From Apostichopus californicus (Eukaryota; Echinodermata; Holothuroidea; Aspidochirotida; Stichopodidae), in NCBI GenBank assembly GCA_020650975.1, contig JAIPMN010002409.1, positions 15,175 to 40,397 of the forward strand: 25,223 nt of DNA, given 5' to 3'. Below, one piece after another: positions 9,178-20,300 of the stretch. A program made the translations under genes and the position numbers. A model generated the notes under the pieces. It saw only the letters and a list, made by a program, of their open reading frames with translations. It was not told where the DNA came from and did not search any database. Positions within the stretch are counted from its first letter, which is position 1. Every line of letters starts with the position of its first letter.

Positions 9178-10318
9178 CCAGCAAGAATAACAATTTCACA
9201 TATCTAGTATAGCAGTATAGAAAGCGTGAAGGTAACGTCATCGGGATTTACTCAATAAGTGGTCTCTGTGATGTCATTTTTAGACTTGCTCAAGTCATCA
9301 GTCTTGTTAATGAAGAACTACAAAGCCAAGGTGTCTGCCCCATTGGGAAAAGATAGCAGTTCAAAAGAGACCGTCTGCATTTATATAATTTTTAATATAA
9401 ACTTACGTTAATGACAACAACAACTGGGTTTGTTCATCTTTTCAGCGTCATACTAGGGTGTATTTTGGATTCCTAAATTCTTGTCCATGTAGTGGGGGGG
9501 GGGGGGGGGGGGGNCCCCCCCCCCCCACCTCCCCAACTTAAGGCACTTCATGAACTTTCATGAACTCATCATTATTATTCATTCCTTTTTCAAATATGCC
9601 AAAGAAAAACTTGACCCTTTAATTTTTCCAAATTGATTGGGTTTGGTCTGGGTCGGAATGTCATTTGTAATAATTTGTAATGTGTCAAAAAATAAACTGA
9701 AATGTTTTAAAATATTGTCCAATACATAATAATAATCATGTGCTGTATCAGGCTCCAAATTGACAATAAGCTGCTTAAAACAAAGCTGTAATAATTACAA
9801 TCTGTGGGAAGTCAACTTTAGCATAGCTACTATGTATTCATATAACTGTCATATATGAAATTTCCAAATCAATTTACAAAATATGATTTCTCATGCCATT
9901 TCTTTATATTTCAGGTATTTTTTAATTATTTTTTAACAATTTCCTAAAATATCAATCTTTCATTCATGTCATATCCAATAAATCTATTATTAATTCAAAG
10001 TACTTTGCCTGATCAAATGCTAACGAGTGTCTCGTGTTGAGTCCAATTGATGGTGACCAAACTTGGATGGCATAATGAGCTAGGCCAACATGCTACACAG
10101 TATTAACATAAGGCAGATAAAATGCCATGTGAAACTGACATGAACATAAACAGTGTCAAAATTATTCATAATGATTGTTATAATTAATCTAGTTAAATCA
10201 TGACTTTACATTCCTTTGTAGTACATACATCGGCATATACATAAAAGGGTGTCCTCACGAATGACCTGGGAGAGCAATTATATAATTATTATATTATATT
10301 ATAATTTGCCAGCTAGAT
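9178..10318. other. No gene seen; contains a one-base assembly gap
   Basis: Low-GC sequence with frequent stops. The only strong compositional feature is the G20-N-C12 structure at 9494-9526. No exon, RNA gene or repeat unit was recognised. Confidence 0.45.
9494..9526. repeat. Poly-G / poly-C junction at an assembly gap
   Basis: G20 (9494-9513), a single N at 9514, then C12 (9515-9526). A gap inside one homopolymer would give the same base on both sides; here the base switches from G to C. Confidence 0.95.
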
Positions 10319-10534
10319 CAGGGGTTCTCCATCAATCTTTTACGAGGGCCAGAGATAAACATTGGTTGCAGAAAGAGTAAGAAGCAACAAAAAGTCAAAG
10401 CCCCAAGACATTATGAGCCTGCATCAGCCCAATAAGTTCAAGATAGTAGCACAATTGTTTTTGTATTTCGTGGGCCGTATAGCAATCTCACTCCAGCTGG
10501 ATTTGGCCCGTGGGCCACCTATTGGGAACCCCTG
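10319..10534. mobile_element. hAT-type MITE, 216 bp
   Basis: The left end CAGGGGTTCTCCATC and the inverted right end CAGGGGTTCCCAAT form the terminal repeats. Subterminal GGGCCAGAG and TGGCCCGTGGGCCAC are typical of Charlie-like hAT elements. Flanks AGCTAGAT and GTCTAGAG share CTAGA and resemble the NTCTAGAN site preferred by these elements, as a diverged 8 bp duplication. The open frames crossing it on both strands are fortuitous. Confidence 0.85.
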
Positions 10535-10833
10535 GTCTAGAGGATGTGGTATCAAATTCAGCGTAATGACTGCTGGCTTTCCGATTATCAAGTGAATGAA
10601 TGAATATTTTTTTTGGCAAAACTTTCCACTGTATTTGTGCACTTTTCCAAGATGGAACTGCTCACTTTAACTTAACAACAGGAGGGTGGAAATTTTCACA
10701 GGGAGGGGTGGGAGGAAGGGGGGTATCATGAAGCAATGTTACATAGTGTCCAAACAAACTTTGAGTTTTCAATTGGTAAACTTATTTGCATTAACATAGA
10801 GAAAGACTAAGGGGTGCGTGTGTAGAGGCAAGG

Positions 10834-11196
10834 CCCCTCAACGATCTGCTTTATTGGCGCCAATTATAGCATGTTATAGCTAGGAAATTTTTGCGATTAC
10901 ATCATCGGCCTGCCACCGTTCGTAAATCGAAAAGCCTGCATAGCTTCTTAACACCATTAGGCTCTTTGTGTAAACACTGTATGAAAATATATTCATGTCT
11001 ACAGTGTAGTTAATCATACAGCATTCACACAAAGACCCTTATACAAGAAAAAAAAAATATGTGGCCGGCATTGCAGACTAATTGGTAAAAAGAGGTCATT
11101 TTACGACCAAGGCAGGTCGATTACATAATCTCAAGAAACTTTTCCATGATAGCATGCTATAGTTGGGGTCTATACAGCAGACCATTAAAGGGGGGA
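10834..11196. repeat. Long imperfect inverted repeat (hairpin), ~363 bp
   Basis: The left arm (about 10834-10983) is the inverted copy of the right arm (about 11014-11196). Matching outer blocks are ATCTGCTTTATTGG with GTCTGCTGTATAGA, and CCAATTATAGCATG with CCAACTATAGCATG. Matching middle blocks are TCGGCCTGCC with TCGACCTGCC. Matching inner blocks are TCTTTGTGTAAACACTGTAT with TCTTTGTGTGAATGCTGTAT. The loop is about 30 bp. It may be a hairpin MITE or an inverted duplication. Confidence 0.75.
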
Positions 11197-11299
11197 ATGG
11201 TTAAAGTTAATCATGAGTACCTTCTGGCATTAAGACAATTGACTTAGCTCTTTTAAAGAGTAACATTAGGATATCTTAAAAGACACTATTTGGAACCCC

Positions 11300-12700
11300 C
11301 CCCCCCCTTAAGCAAACCTTGGTTGCCGGTATTACAAATAGTGTACTCGGCATTTTATTATTGGTACTCCATGATACCTTATCACATAATAACGGTTCTT
11401 ACAGAAAACCCAAATCAATAACTATCGAGGCTTCATGATATCTCATCACAAAATAATTCATCTTGAGGATACCTTACCACACTACACTGGTAATTAACGG
11501 AAGTAACGGTAATTAACGGAAACCCTTGTCGCTCGTATTTGGAACTCCATGATTGTCTGATCACAAGAGAGTGGTTCACGAGGATACCTCACCCCACAAA
11601 TCACTGGTTCTTTAATATGAAACCTCGTAACTGTACTTGAAGATAATTGGATACGACATAACAATGTTACTCGTAAGATTATTCAACTGCAGCTGTACTG
11701 ATTTTCTCAAAGAGACCTGATATACAAAAAAAAATTTAAAAAAAAAAAAAACAGTGGTCTGTGCTTCTCAGATACATCTCACAACAAATGATTATACATT
11801 TGTTTGGAAGGGAATGCCACCGTTGCTAGGGATGGAAAAGAAAAATTGGAGACCATTTAATAGCAAAATCAATAATACTTTTGAAAGACACTTTTTGTTT
11901 GTAATCACGTCTATATCAGTGATTTGTTTTTTTACCTGTGAGAATCAACAAGGCCACATGATAACAGTACTTTGACAGAAACTTGCTAAAATTGCTAGAA
12001 ATGACGAACGTGTTTACGCACAAGGCACCTGGACTGCACGACGAGTAATTATCCGTTATCCATACATGACTACTGTACAATTTATGTTTCATGATACATA
12101 ACTATTATTAAAAAAAAAAATGGTATTGTTGACAGGATGAATTGTTTGCTGAAATACTAGAGGGAATAAATTATATAAACATATCTTTCAACTGGCCCTT
12201 CTTCAGTTTTTGTCGAGAAGCCTCACCAAGTTTTTACAACCCTCAACATATTTTTAAATTGTGGTAACAACAACAGACAATGCTGAAAGATCAGAAATTC
12301 GTAGAGGGAAAAAAAAATTAATCGGTATGAAAATGTGGTGTATCCAAGTAGGAATTTTCCAAAGGCAGGGAAGTTGAGTGTGGAGGGGGAAGTAGGGGTG
12401 GGGGAGGAGGTCAGGTCCTGCTAGATATACTGACAGCTAAGTTTGCTAGGTATTCCCTTCAGTCAACCACCACAGCACACATTGAGCATGTCATTTAATA
12501 CAAGCATCGTTTCTGTACCAATGCTAACAGCATTTTGCCAGAGTATTTTTGACACGACCGAAATTTGCAATCGGAAGGTACCTGGCATAATCAGGTCACT
12601 GTCATCTTTGTCCGGAAGTCTAATATGCTAATTAGGTCAAGACTAGTGGAATAAGAGATGAAAGTTAGCATAATCATTCAGCTACAAATTTGAATTAACA
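11300..12700. other. No gene seen; degenerate short repeats at the left
   Basis: From 11367 to 11600, variants of CTCCATGATACCTTATCACA recur (about 11367, 11430, 11547) together with GAGGATACCTTACC-type blocks, and GGTAATTAACGGAA is duplicated at 11490-11522. The rest is low-GC sequence with A-runs and a G-rich stretch at 12383-12413. The open frame 11754-11975 has no recognisable domain. Confidence 0.45.
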
Positions 12701-12785
12701 TTTATTTATAAGACAACAATCAAGTTAACTGATTTCCTTCTCAAAGTGAAGAGCTATTTGAAGCTCAGCAGGTATGAGAAGTGGC

Positions 12786-12837
12786 GGGGGGGGGGGGGGG
12801 GGNNNNNNNNNNCCCCCCCCCCCCCCCCCCCCCCCCC
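12786..12837. repeat. Poly-G / N / poly-C assembly gap
   Basis: G17 (12786-12802), ten Ns (12803-12812), then C25 (12813-12837). It repeats the G-gap-C arrangement at 9494-9526. The ten Ns probably stand for an unknown length. Confidence 0.95.
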
Positions 12838-13089
12838 ACACTAACAAGTAGGTGCTTAAATGTTCCTGTACCTTGCAAGGGGCAAAAATTCAATCCTTAA
12901 TATCATCATGATGGAAAAAAAGAAAAAAGAAATTGAGCTGTGGAGGTATTTAATCTACAAAGGGTGCCAATAAAGTGCAGAACAAGTTAACTAAACTTGA
13001 AAAAGTTCTCTTGATACTTTCAACAAAAATACATGATTTCACTTCCATCAGACATATCACAGTCCTATTTTATCCTATTTTATAAAGTA

Positions 13090-13110
13090 ATATATATATA
13101 TATATATATT
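13090..13110. repeat. TA microsatellite
   Basis: About ten TA units, within the inferred 3'UTR of the kinase transcript. Confidence 0.9.
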
Positions 13111-14084
13111 GAAGTATATAAATAAAGCTAGCAGTAGCTACAACTGGAAATGATTGGTCTAAATATACACTACCAACACTTCTTAAGAATGCAGCCAGCC
13201 TAACCCCCCCCCCCCTCTCCCTGGACTCCACCACTCCATTCCTCCTAACCTTTTTACTTGAAATGTGACATATATCTCACAAGACCACATCCGACCTTGC
13301 CTGTGACTTTCGAATAACCATACGTGTGTTTCAAACTGGACGTAACCAATCCGACATTTCCACACAAAAGAAAACACATCTGATTTTGACTGGAACATCC
13401 ACATACTAATTATGTTTAGTGTTCTGACAGGAAGAAATCAATCCCGAGGTATAGCGCATAAACACTTCTGGAATTACATGCAACTTTCATATACCAATAC
13501 ATCAGTGTTCTGACTGTATGAAACTAATGATATCACAGGACGTGTGGGGTTTCGCAACTGGGCCGAGATGTCACTATAAATATCAAACATGGGCAGACTT
13601 ATGCCTGTAGGATTTGATCGGCCACCGTTCGGCGGATTTCTCGCTACAGCCCCTCTCGTCTGCTGCTACACAATCGAGCCGTCCTTTCTGAATCTCGACT
13701 TCGAGATCCATTCCTCAACGAGAATCCACCGGCAACATTGGAACGTTTAGCCAGTTGTCCTGCAAGTTTCGTATCGCTGGCGACATCAGCTGATGGTTTG
13801 ATATGGTCTTCTGATCGACTGCCTCGGGACTGATTCTCTGTGGCGCGTACCTCGTCTTGGCCGGCCGGCAGTGACGTTAACAACTCGGCGTTGATGACAT
13901 CGGCGGCTAATTTCCTCTTGGGAAGCCGTTTCCAACTGCAGCAGCACACTTTGATCCCATATTGAAAGACCTGATTCACGCGGTTCTTGAACAACGAAGA
14001 ACCCACGTTGAATACTAGGAAGCGGCCGAGAGAGTGACTCTCGCCAACAAAAGGGTAGCACGGTTGGGTTTTTCATTCATCTCC

Positions 14085-14325
14085 TTAACCATCATAGTTT
14101 ATGTCTTTAACAAAGGGATGGTCTAAGAGTACCCATGCGTACGGCCTTTTGTCCTGGTCTTTAATAAAAACGTGTCTTAAAAAATCTGCGGCTAGAGTCG
14201 AAACATAGTCCGGTACCCGAGGCATGGAGTCTTCCGTAGCGATTTTGAACATGGCCGCCATGGCCTCGTATTCCGACCAGGGAGGACTAGCCGTTAACAT
14301 TTCAAATACTGTAGCACCAATACTC
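14085..14325 (-). CDS. MAP3K2/3-like terminal coding exon: kinase C-lobe and stop
   Basis: 241 bp coding part, acceptor ATTCTCAG, ending at TAA (14085-14087). It encodes [20 protein letters not shown], the family-diagnostic [13 protein letters not shown], then [20 protein letters not shown] and HPF near the C-terminus. As in vertebrate MEKK2/3 the protein ends almost immediately after the kinase domain, so the stop is in the expected place. Confidence 0.92.
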
Positions 14326-17300
14326 CTGAGAATGACCGAAGAAAAGAACGAAAATATAAATAAATAAATTTGAGAAGTGTTTTTCAAAATCAAACTCAAA
14401 ATCAACAAATCATTTACGAGACTATTCACAATTCTTGGAGAAGCAGATCTGACATGTTGTGAATCAGCCCAATGGGAATAGGGGTCGGGATGAGGGGGGG
14501 TGGGAGGAAGGGTTAAAAATTTTTTAATATTCAGTGGAGGGTTAAAAATATTAATATGTGGGGATCGGATCACAAATATAAATATCTGAATGTAATTGTT
14601 AGCTTACCATATATCCGATCTCCTTCCATACCCACTGCCCTGGATAATCTCGGGGCTCATCCAATATGGAGTCCCTGTTACTGTCTTGCCTCCAGACACA
14701 AAGGTAGTTATCAACTCCATACGCTTACAAGCTCCAAAATCAGAGAGTTTGACATTTCCATGCGCATCTCTAAGAATGTTGGCGCCTAAAATGAACAAAT
14801 AAGAGAGAAACGGAGAAATTAAGATAACATTTTTTTTTTTTTCACCGACCCGCTCTCGATTCACGTTTCTAACTATGACCTTGCTGTAACTACTTTTGTC
14901 TGGTACACACCGGCTGTGACACAGAAGTACATAATAATATATTTGGGTTTGTGATCACTGTCCGCACTCTGACTATATATAGGTAAGGTGAAAGGTCCAC
15001 CCCCATTGTAGGACTTATGTATGGTGGTCGCTGCCAGCGACACGGGACAATACATGTTATGGTGCTGTGGAATGGCACTGCAATACATGTTATGGTGCTC
15101 TGGAATGGCAGTGTTTCATCCATGAAACACTCAGTTTAAACGTCCATATTCTGACTTCATTCTAAGGTTAACCGGTTCTATTGTTGGGTGAATTCTGTAG
15201 TGTGCATGTTGTTTGTGACATGTGAATGTATAGTCTATGGTGTTGTCATATATGAACACTCAGTTTAACCGTCCATATTCCGACTCCATTCTAAGGTTAA
15301 ATGGTTCTATTGTTGGGTGAATTCTATACTGTGCATGTCTGCTTACGACATGGAAATTTCCCATCTATGGTTTTGTCATATGTGAACACTAAGTTTAACT
15401 GTCCATAATTTAACTCAATTCATTTAGTGGTGAACAGTCCTCTTGTTGTACAACTTCTGTGTGTTACACGCTTATTGTGACATGGGAATATCTGCCTATG
15501 GCACAGGTTGGCAAAGTGCTGCCCACTGGCCCTCAAGCAAACTTCCCTCAAGACCCTATTTAAAGAAGCTTGCTTCAACACCTTATCCTATAGCAAGGGA
15601 AGATATGAAATAGTTTAAGGGCATTGGCATATAAGCTCCTACTTGTGATTGGTTAATACTTTCAAATTAATTGACGGACAACCTGCTAACCCTGTTCATC
15701 TTGTAGTTACTCATACATGCCCATTATTGACATGGGAGTGGATAGATAGATACATCATCCTTGAGTGTTGCGACACATGAGTTACAAAATTTTTACTGTG
15801 GCCCACCAAACCAATTTCATGTCCATCCCTGGTCTATGGTGTTGTGAAGTGCTTGATCTATGAACATTAAAATTAACTGTCTATATTGTAACTTTAAGGT
15901 GAAAGGGCATGGCAAGAGTGCATGCAAGGGGGTGTGGGGGGTGTGGTAGGGGGCAGGAAGGACAGCATCACATCAACATTTGATATTAATTTTCTTCTTA
16001 AAATAAGAACAGATCTGAATGATGTCTTCAGAAAATTTCACAACTGTAGCAAGGTTCCTATAAGTCAGATATCATCAGATATTGGAAAATGGTAACAACA
16101 ATTTTTTTTTTAAATTCATCCCTATTTGCATATCAAAGAACAAAAGACAAAAAAAAAACAAAGAGTCAAACTTTTAATCACTGAAACAAGCGAATGCCCT
16201 TATCTAATTGGTCCGGTCGGTATTAAAACTCTAAATTAATTATAATCAGCGAAAAAAGATTTGAGTCATTCAGCATTCCCAACTCGATCAAACTGAATAA
16301 CACGGGTGCTGTGGCCGAGGGGATAAAGGCGGTGGCATTTAAAGGAATGAGGCTTAGCAATCGGGAGGTTCTGGGTTTGATACCCGGCCGGGTCATAGTA
16401 AGGTGGGATTTTCATCCAAGATCAATTTATGTTTTTCCCCATCTGAAATGACTTTCTAAATTGATAAAGATTCCAAATTTAAGTTAAAATGTTGAATTTG
16501 AAGCCACCCTACGTGTAAGTTGTAATCTATAAACTGGTGTGGGCTTCTCCCACATTTGTAGTCGCTTTTAGTGTTCGTAAAAATAACTGATTATTGTAAT
16601 TATTATCACTATTTCAATGCACAGAGGCCGGACTGATCTGGGAAAGGTCGACAAGGGGTTAACTTACTTTGATCATAATAAACTATACATCAATGATTCT
16701 CTGAAGAATTATGAAAGGAGAGATCGATAGATAAGAATGCTATTGTTCTCCTGCAATAACAATCCATCTATTCCAAAAATGTTTATTAATTTGACGGATA
16801 AACGATCATTCCACATGGTCGCTTTTTAAAGTGTTTGTTTGTGTGTCACGGACCATAGCAACATCGTAACCAGCCAAAAGGGAACTACAGTAGTTCCAGC
16901 CATGAAGATTTAACTTACCCACGATATAAGCCTTGGCCTATTAACAGGCAGCATTTGAGTCAGGGCATTCCCCATTTGTTAGCAATACTGCAAGCAATGG
17001 TAGTATAAATGCCTACTAAAGTGTAAGCAGTTGTTCAAGTAGAGATGTAACTACCTACAATGCCCATCCCAACATTGCACAAATAGGTCAAAAATTGGCA
17101 TAGCTTTCTCCCGTAGTACTAAATGCAAAGCAGAACCTAGAATATGATCTTGTATTGAGAGTTGGATACAACATGTGTATCTAAAACTTGCATTAGTGTG
17201 CCAAAACTAAGCAGTGAGCTAGCAAATGTTGTAATGCATAGAAGTGGTAGCAGTATCCTATCACAGTGTACTAATTGCCAAACAGTGCAACCTAGCATTG

Positions 17301-20300
17301 ATATTAACTGCATTTACATGAACCTTGCACTAGTAAGCCAAACCTAGGCTATCACTGAATTATTGTATAAGTAGAAGCAGTAACCTATCACAGAAAACTA
17401 AATGCCAAAACAGCAAAACCTAACATTGAAACTAGCCACAATAACATGAACCTTTCATTAGTAAGCGAAGCCTAAGCTGTAAGCTAACAGTGAACTAATA
17501 TGAGTAGCAGCAGCAAACTACCAGAGTACTTATTGCCAAACAAATGCAATCTCGCGTTGTCATTAGCCACATGAACCTAACCTTGTATTTGTAAGCCAAG
17601 CCTAAGCTGTAAGCTAACAGTGAGTTCTTGTATCAATAGTAGCAGGAACCTATCACAGAGTACTAATTGCAAAACAAGTGCAATCTAGCAATGGTTTAGC
17701 ATTGTCATTAGCCACATGTACCTAACCTTGCATTTGTAAGCCAAGCCTAAGCTGTAAGCTAACAGTGAATTGTTGCATGAGTGATGGCAGTAACCTATCA
17801 CAGAGTCTTGATTGCCAAACAAGTGTACAATCTAGCAATTTGAATTCCTAGCCTAGGTGGTAAGCTTGCAGTTGCTGTTAGAGTAGTAGCAGTAACCTAA
17901 CAGAGTAAGAGCCTTTCAAAACTTTGTACCACAGGGGCAAGCCTATTGTTGATCAAAGGGGTGGCAGCAGGTGACTCATCCAATAACCCATTAAACATTT
18001 ACACAATGGACCTTCACAAAAGTAACTCTAAAAGAAGAAACAAGCTAAAATTCTCTTTCTTTTTTAGTCTTCCTTTTGCTTGTGTATTGTGAATGCACTT
18101 CTTTTTACTACACACAGATAAAATGTCAACAAACTTTTGTCATCTATGTTTTAAGACACATAGTTCATTGTTATGTCTATATTTTGGTTTTCTTCACTTT
18201 TCTTTGAAGGTAGTTTGTTTTACAGTGCAGACAGCTCAACATGATAGAAGGATAGCAAGTACACTTATGCGCTTGAAATTTACACACATTGCCAAAACAT
18301 GCATTGCCAGTAATTTGCATAAAAATAAAAGCACATTTAACAAGCGAGATGTTTTGCCGGGCGGAACACTGCTGCCTCTGCTCTTTGCGAAAGGGAAACC
18401 TCCCTCCCTCCCTCCCCCACCCCCCCCTCTCCTCCACCTTAGTTCGACCTGCACTAGCGTGACGAATCTTTTAAGCTAGCAAAATGAAGGACTTTTCCTG
18501 ACTTTCTAACATAGACAAGGACAGAGATTAAAGCCTGGCACTACACTGTTACATCCACTGCTACAATGCCAACCTCTCCTTTTTATTTTATTTTTAAAAA
18601 TTTTTTAAATATTTTATTTTAACCAGTTGTCTCTTACCTTTAATATCTCGATGCATAATGTTATGGTTGTGAAGGTAACTGATTCCTTCCAAGATCTGCC
18701 TGGTGTACTTCCGAACTCGGCTGTCTGGTATTCTACCAAATTTGACGACTTCGTCTCGAATAGAACCCTGCCATGAAATATGACAAACTCAAAACGTTGA
18801 CAGGATTGACCAGATTTATTATTTTTTTTATGAACAGAAAGAAGAAAAGGTAATTTCCTGGCGGTTTGTGCTGTCAGAATCGAAAACGGTCGACAAGTTT
18901 TGATCCTCGGACCAATCAGTGAGGGGAAATGCAGGAACAAGGCTCCTAGAGCAACCCCTCATTAACACACGGCTTTTATCCTGTTTTGACTCACCCCTGG
19001 CATATACTCCATGAAGATACAGAGTTTCAGGAGTGGAATACCACAATGGGGGAGGGGGGATGGAGGGCAGGAACGAGGCTCCTAGAGAACAACCCCTCCT
19101 TAACACACAGCTTTATCCTGTTTTGACTCACCCCTGGCATATACTCCATGAAGATACAGAGTTTCAGGAGTGGAATACCACAATGGGGGAGGGGGGGTGT
19201 GGAGGGGGGAGGGCAGGAACAAGGCTCCTAGAGCAAACCCTCCTTAAGACACGGCCTTATCCTGTTTTGACTCACCCCTGGCATATACTCCATGAAGATA
19301 CAGAGTTTCAGGAGTGGAATACCACAATGGGGGTGGGGGGGTGGGGGTGGGGGGCAGGAACAAGGCTCCTAGAGAACAACCCCTCCTTAACACACAGCTT
19401 TATCCTGTTTTGACTCACCCCTGGCATATACTCCATGAAGATACAGAGTTTCTTGTCATCTTTGTGCCAGCCGTAATATTGCACAATTCGCTCATGTTGT
19501 ATATTTCTGTAGATATTTATCTCAGATTGCAAGGCTTGGATCTCCTGCGGGAACCAAAAAAAACAACACAAACGAGATGGTGAGGGACTTGCAAATAATG
19601 ACGACTCTGGAACGAGGAAAGGTTCAAAAGAGAGGCAGCAGACCCAATCATCATCTTCATATTATATGGCAGGGATGCCTGTGATGAAACAACACTCCCT
19701 AGAATGACGGATAAAGTAAAGACTTTTCCCCCCCCCCTTTTTTCCCTTTTTTTGTAAATACCCTGATGTCAGGGGAGCTGCCATTTGGTCTATGACGTTA
19801 CATTCAAACACTAAGAGGGTGAAATCTCTTAGTTTTCATCGGTATTTCTGTTTGTAACTTTCATGGAAACAGTGAACAATATTATCACTAACATTGAATG
19901 TTATATTTGTTGGTTTGATGGTTAAGCATTCTACTGAAGAGAGAGACAAGACTACCACCAACATGATCATAATCAACATTGGTTCAACTTTCTCAGACTG
20001 GAATAGTACGAGAACTAGTTAGGGATGTGCCCAGGCTGGGCGGCAATGGGCGGCCCCACCCAGCACTAAAAATTACCGCCCAGCACTGTCTTAAAAATCA
20101 TGAATCCCGCCCAGCACTATTATCATCTAAAATCCCGACATTCCTAACTTTATATTCAACATAATTTGGGCCACTTGTGTATGTGCTTAAAAAGCTACAC
20201 TAGTGCCAGCATTTGGCATCTGAGCACCTTCAAAAATCGAAAAATGTCACCCCTCCCCTTAGACCCCTCCCCAGGATGGCGATCAGTATACCTGGCACTC

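Larger units (their letters stand above)
12701..14084 (-). other. Probable 3'UTR of the MAP3K2/3-like gene
   Basis: Transcription continues leftward past the TAA at 14085. The first AATAAA on the minus strand that I find after the stop is at 12701-12706 (plus TTTATT), with an ATTAAA at 12949-12954; either could set the transcript end. The segment 13600-14075 is richer in CpG and G+C than its surroundings and lacks stops in two minus frames. The 3' extent is inferred only, and the assembly gap at 12803-12812 falls inside it. Confidence 0.35.

Noticed and set aside
10362-10642. Overlapping open frames on both strands (77 and 72 codons)
   Set aside because: They run through the MITE at 10319-10534 and its inverted ends, which explains their stop-free length.
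14873-15123. Minus-strand open frames of 71 and 77 codons
   Set aside because: Inside a kinase intron and produced partly by short repeats (CATAACATGTATTGCAGT-type). The flanking exons join in phase without them.
16305-16396. tRNA gene (Ser/Leu-like)
   Set aside because: A and B boxes are present but there is no closing acceptor stem and the sequence continues into a shared ~220 bp body with an ATT-rich tail, so it is a SINE head.
18093-18479. 128-codon plus-strand open frame
   Set aside because: It lies in a kinase intron, overlaps opposite-strand frames of similar length and consists of low-complexity Phe/Leu and Pro-rich translation (PPPPPP from a C tract). No domain is visible.
19033-19583. 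Plus-strand open frames of 126 and 89 codons with a repeated EYHNGGGG peptide
   Set aside because: They are the reverse complement of the tandemly copied kinase exon end plus its G-rich spacer; the repeat period and content are fully explained by that array.
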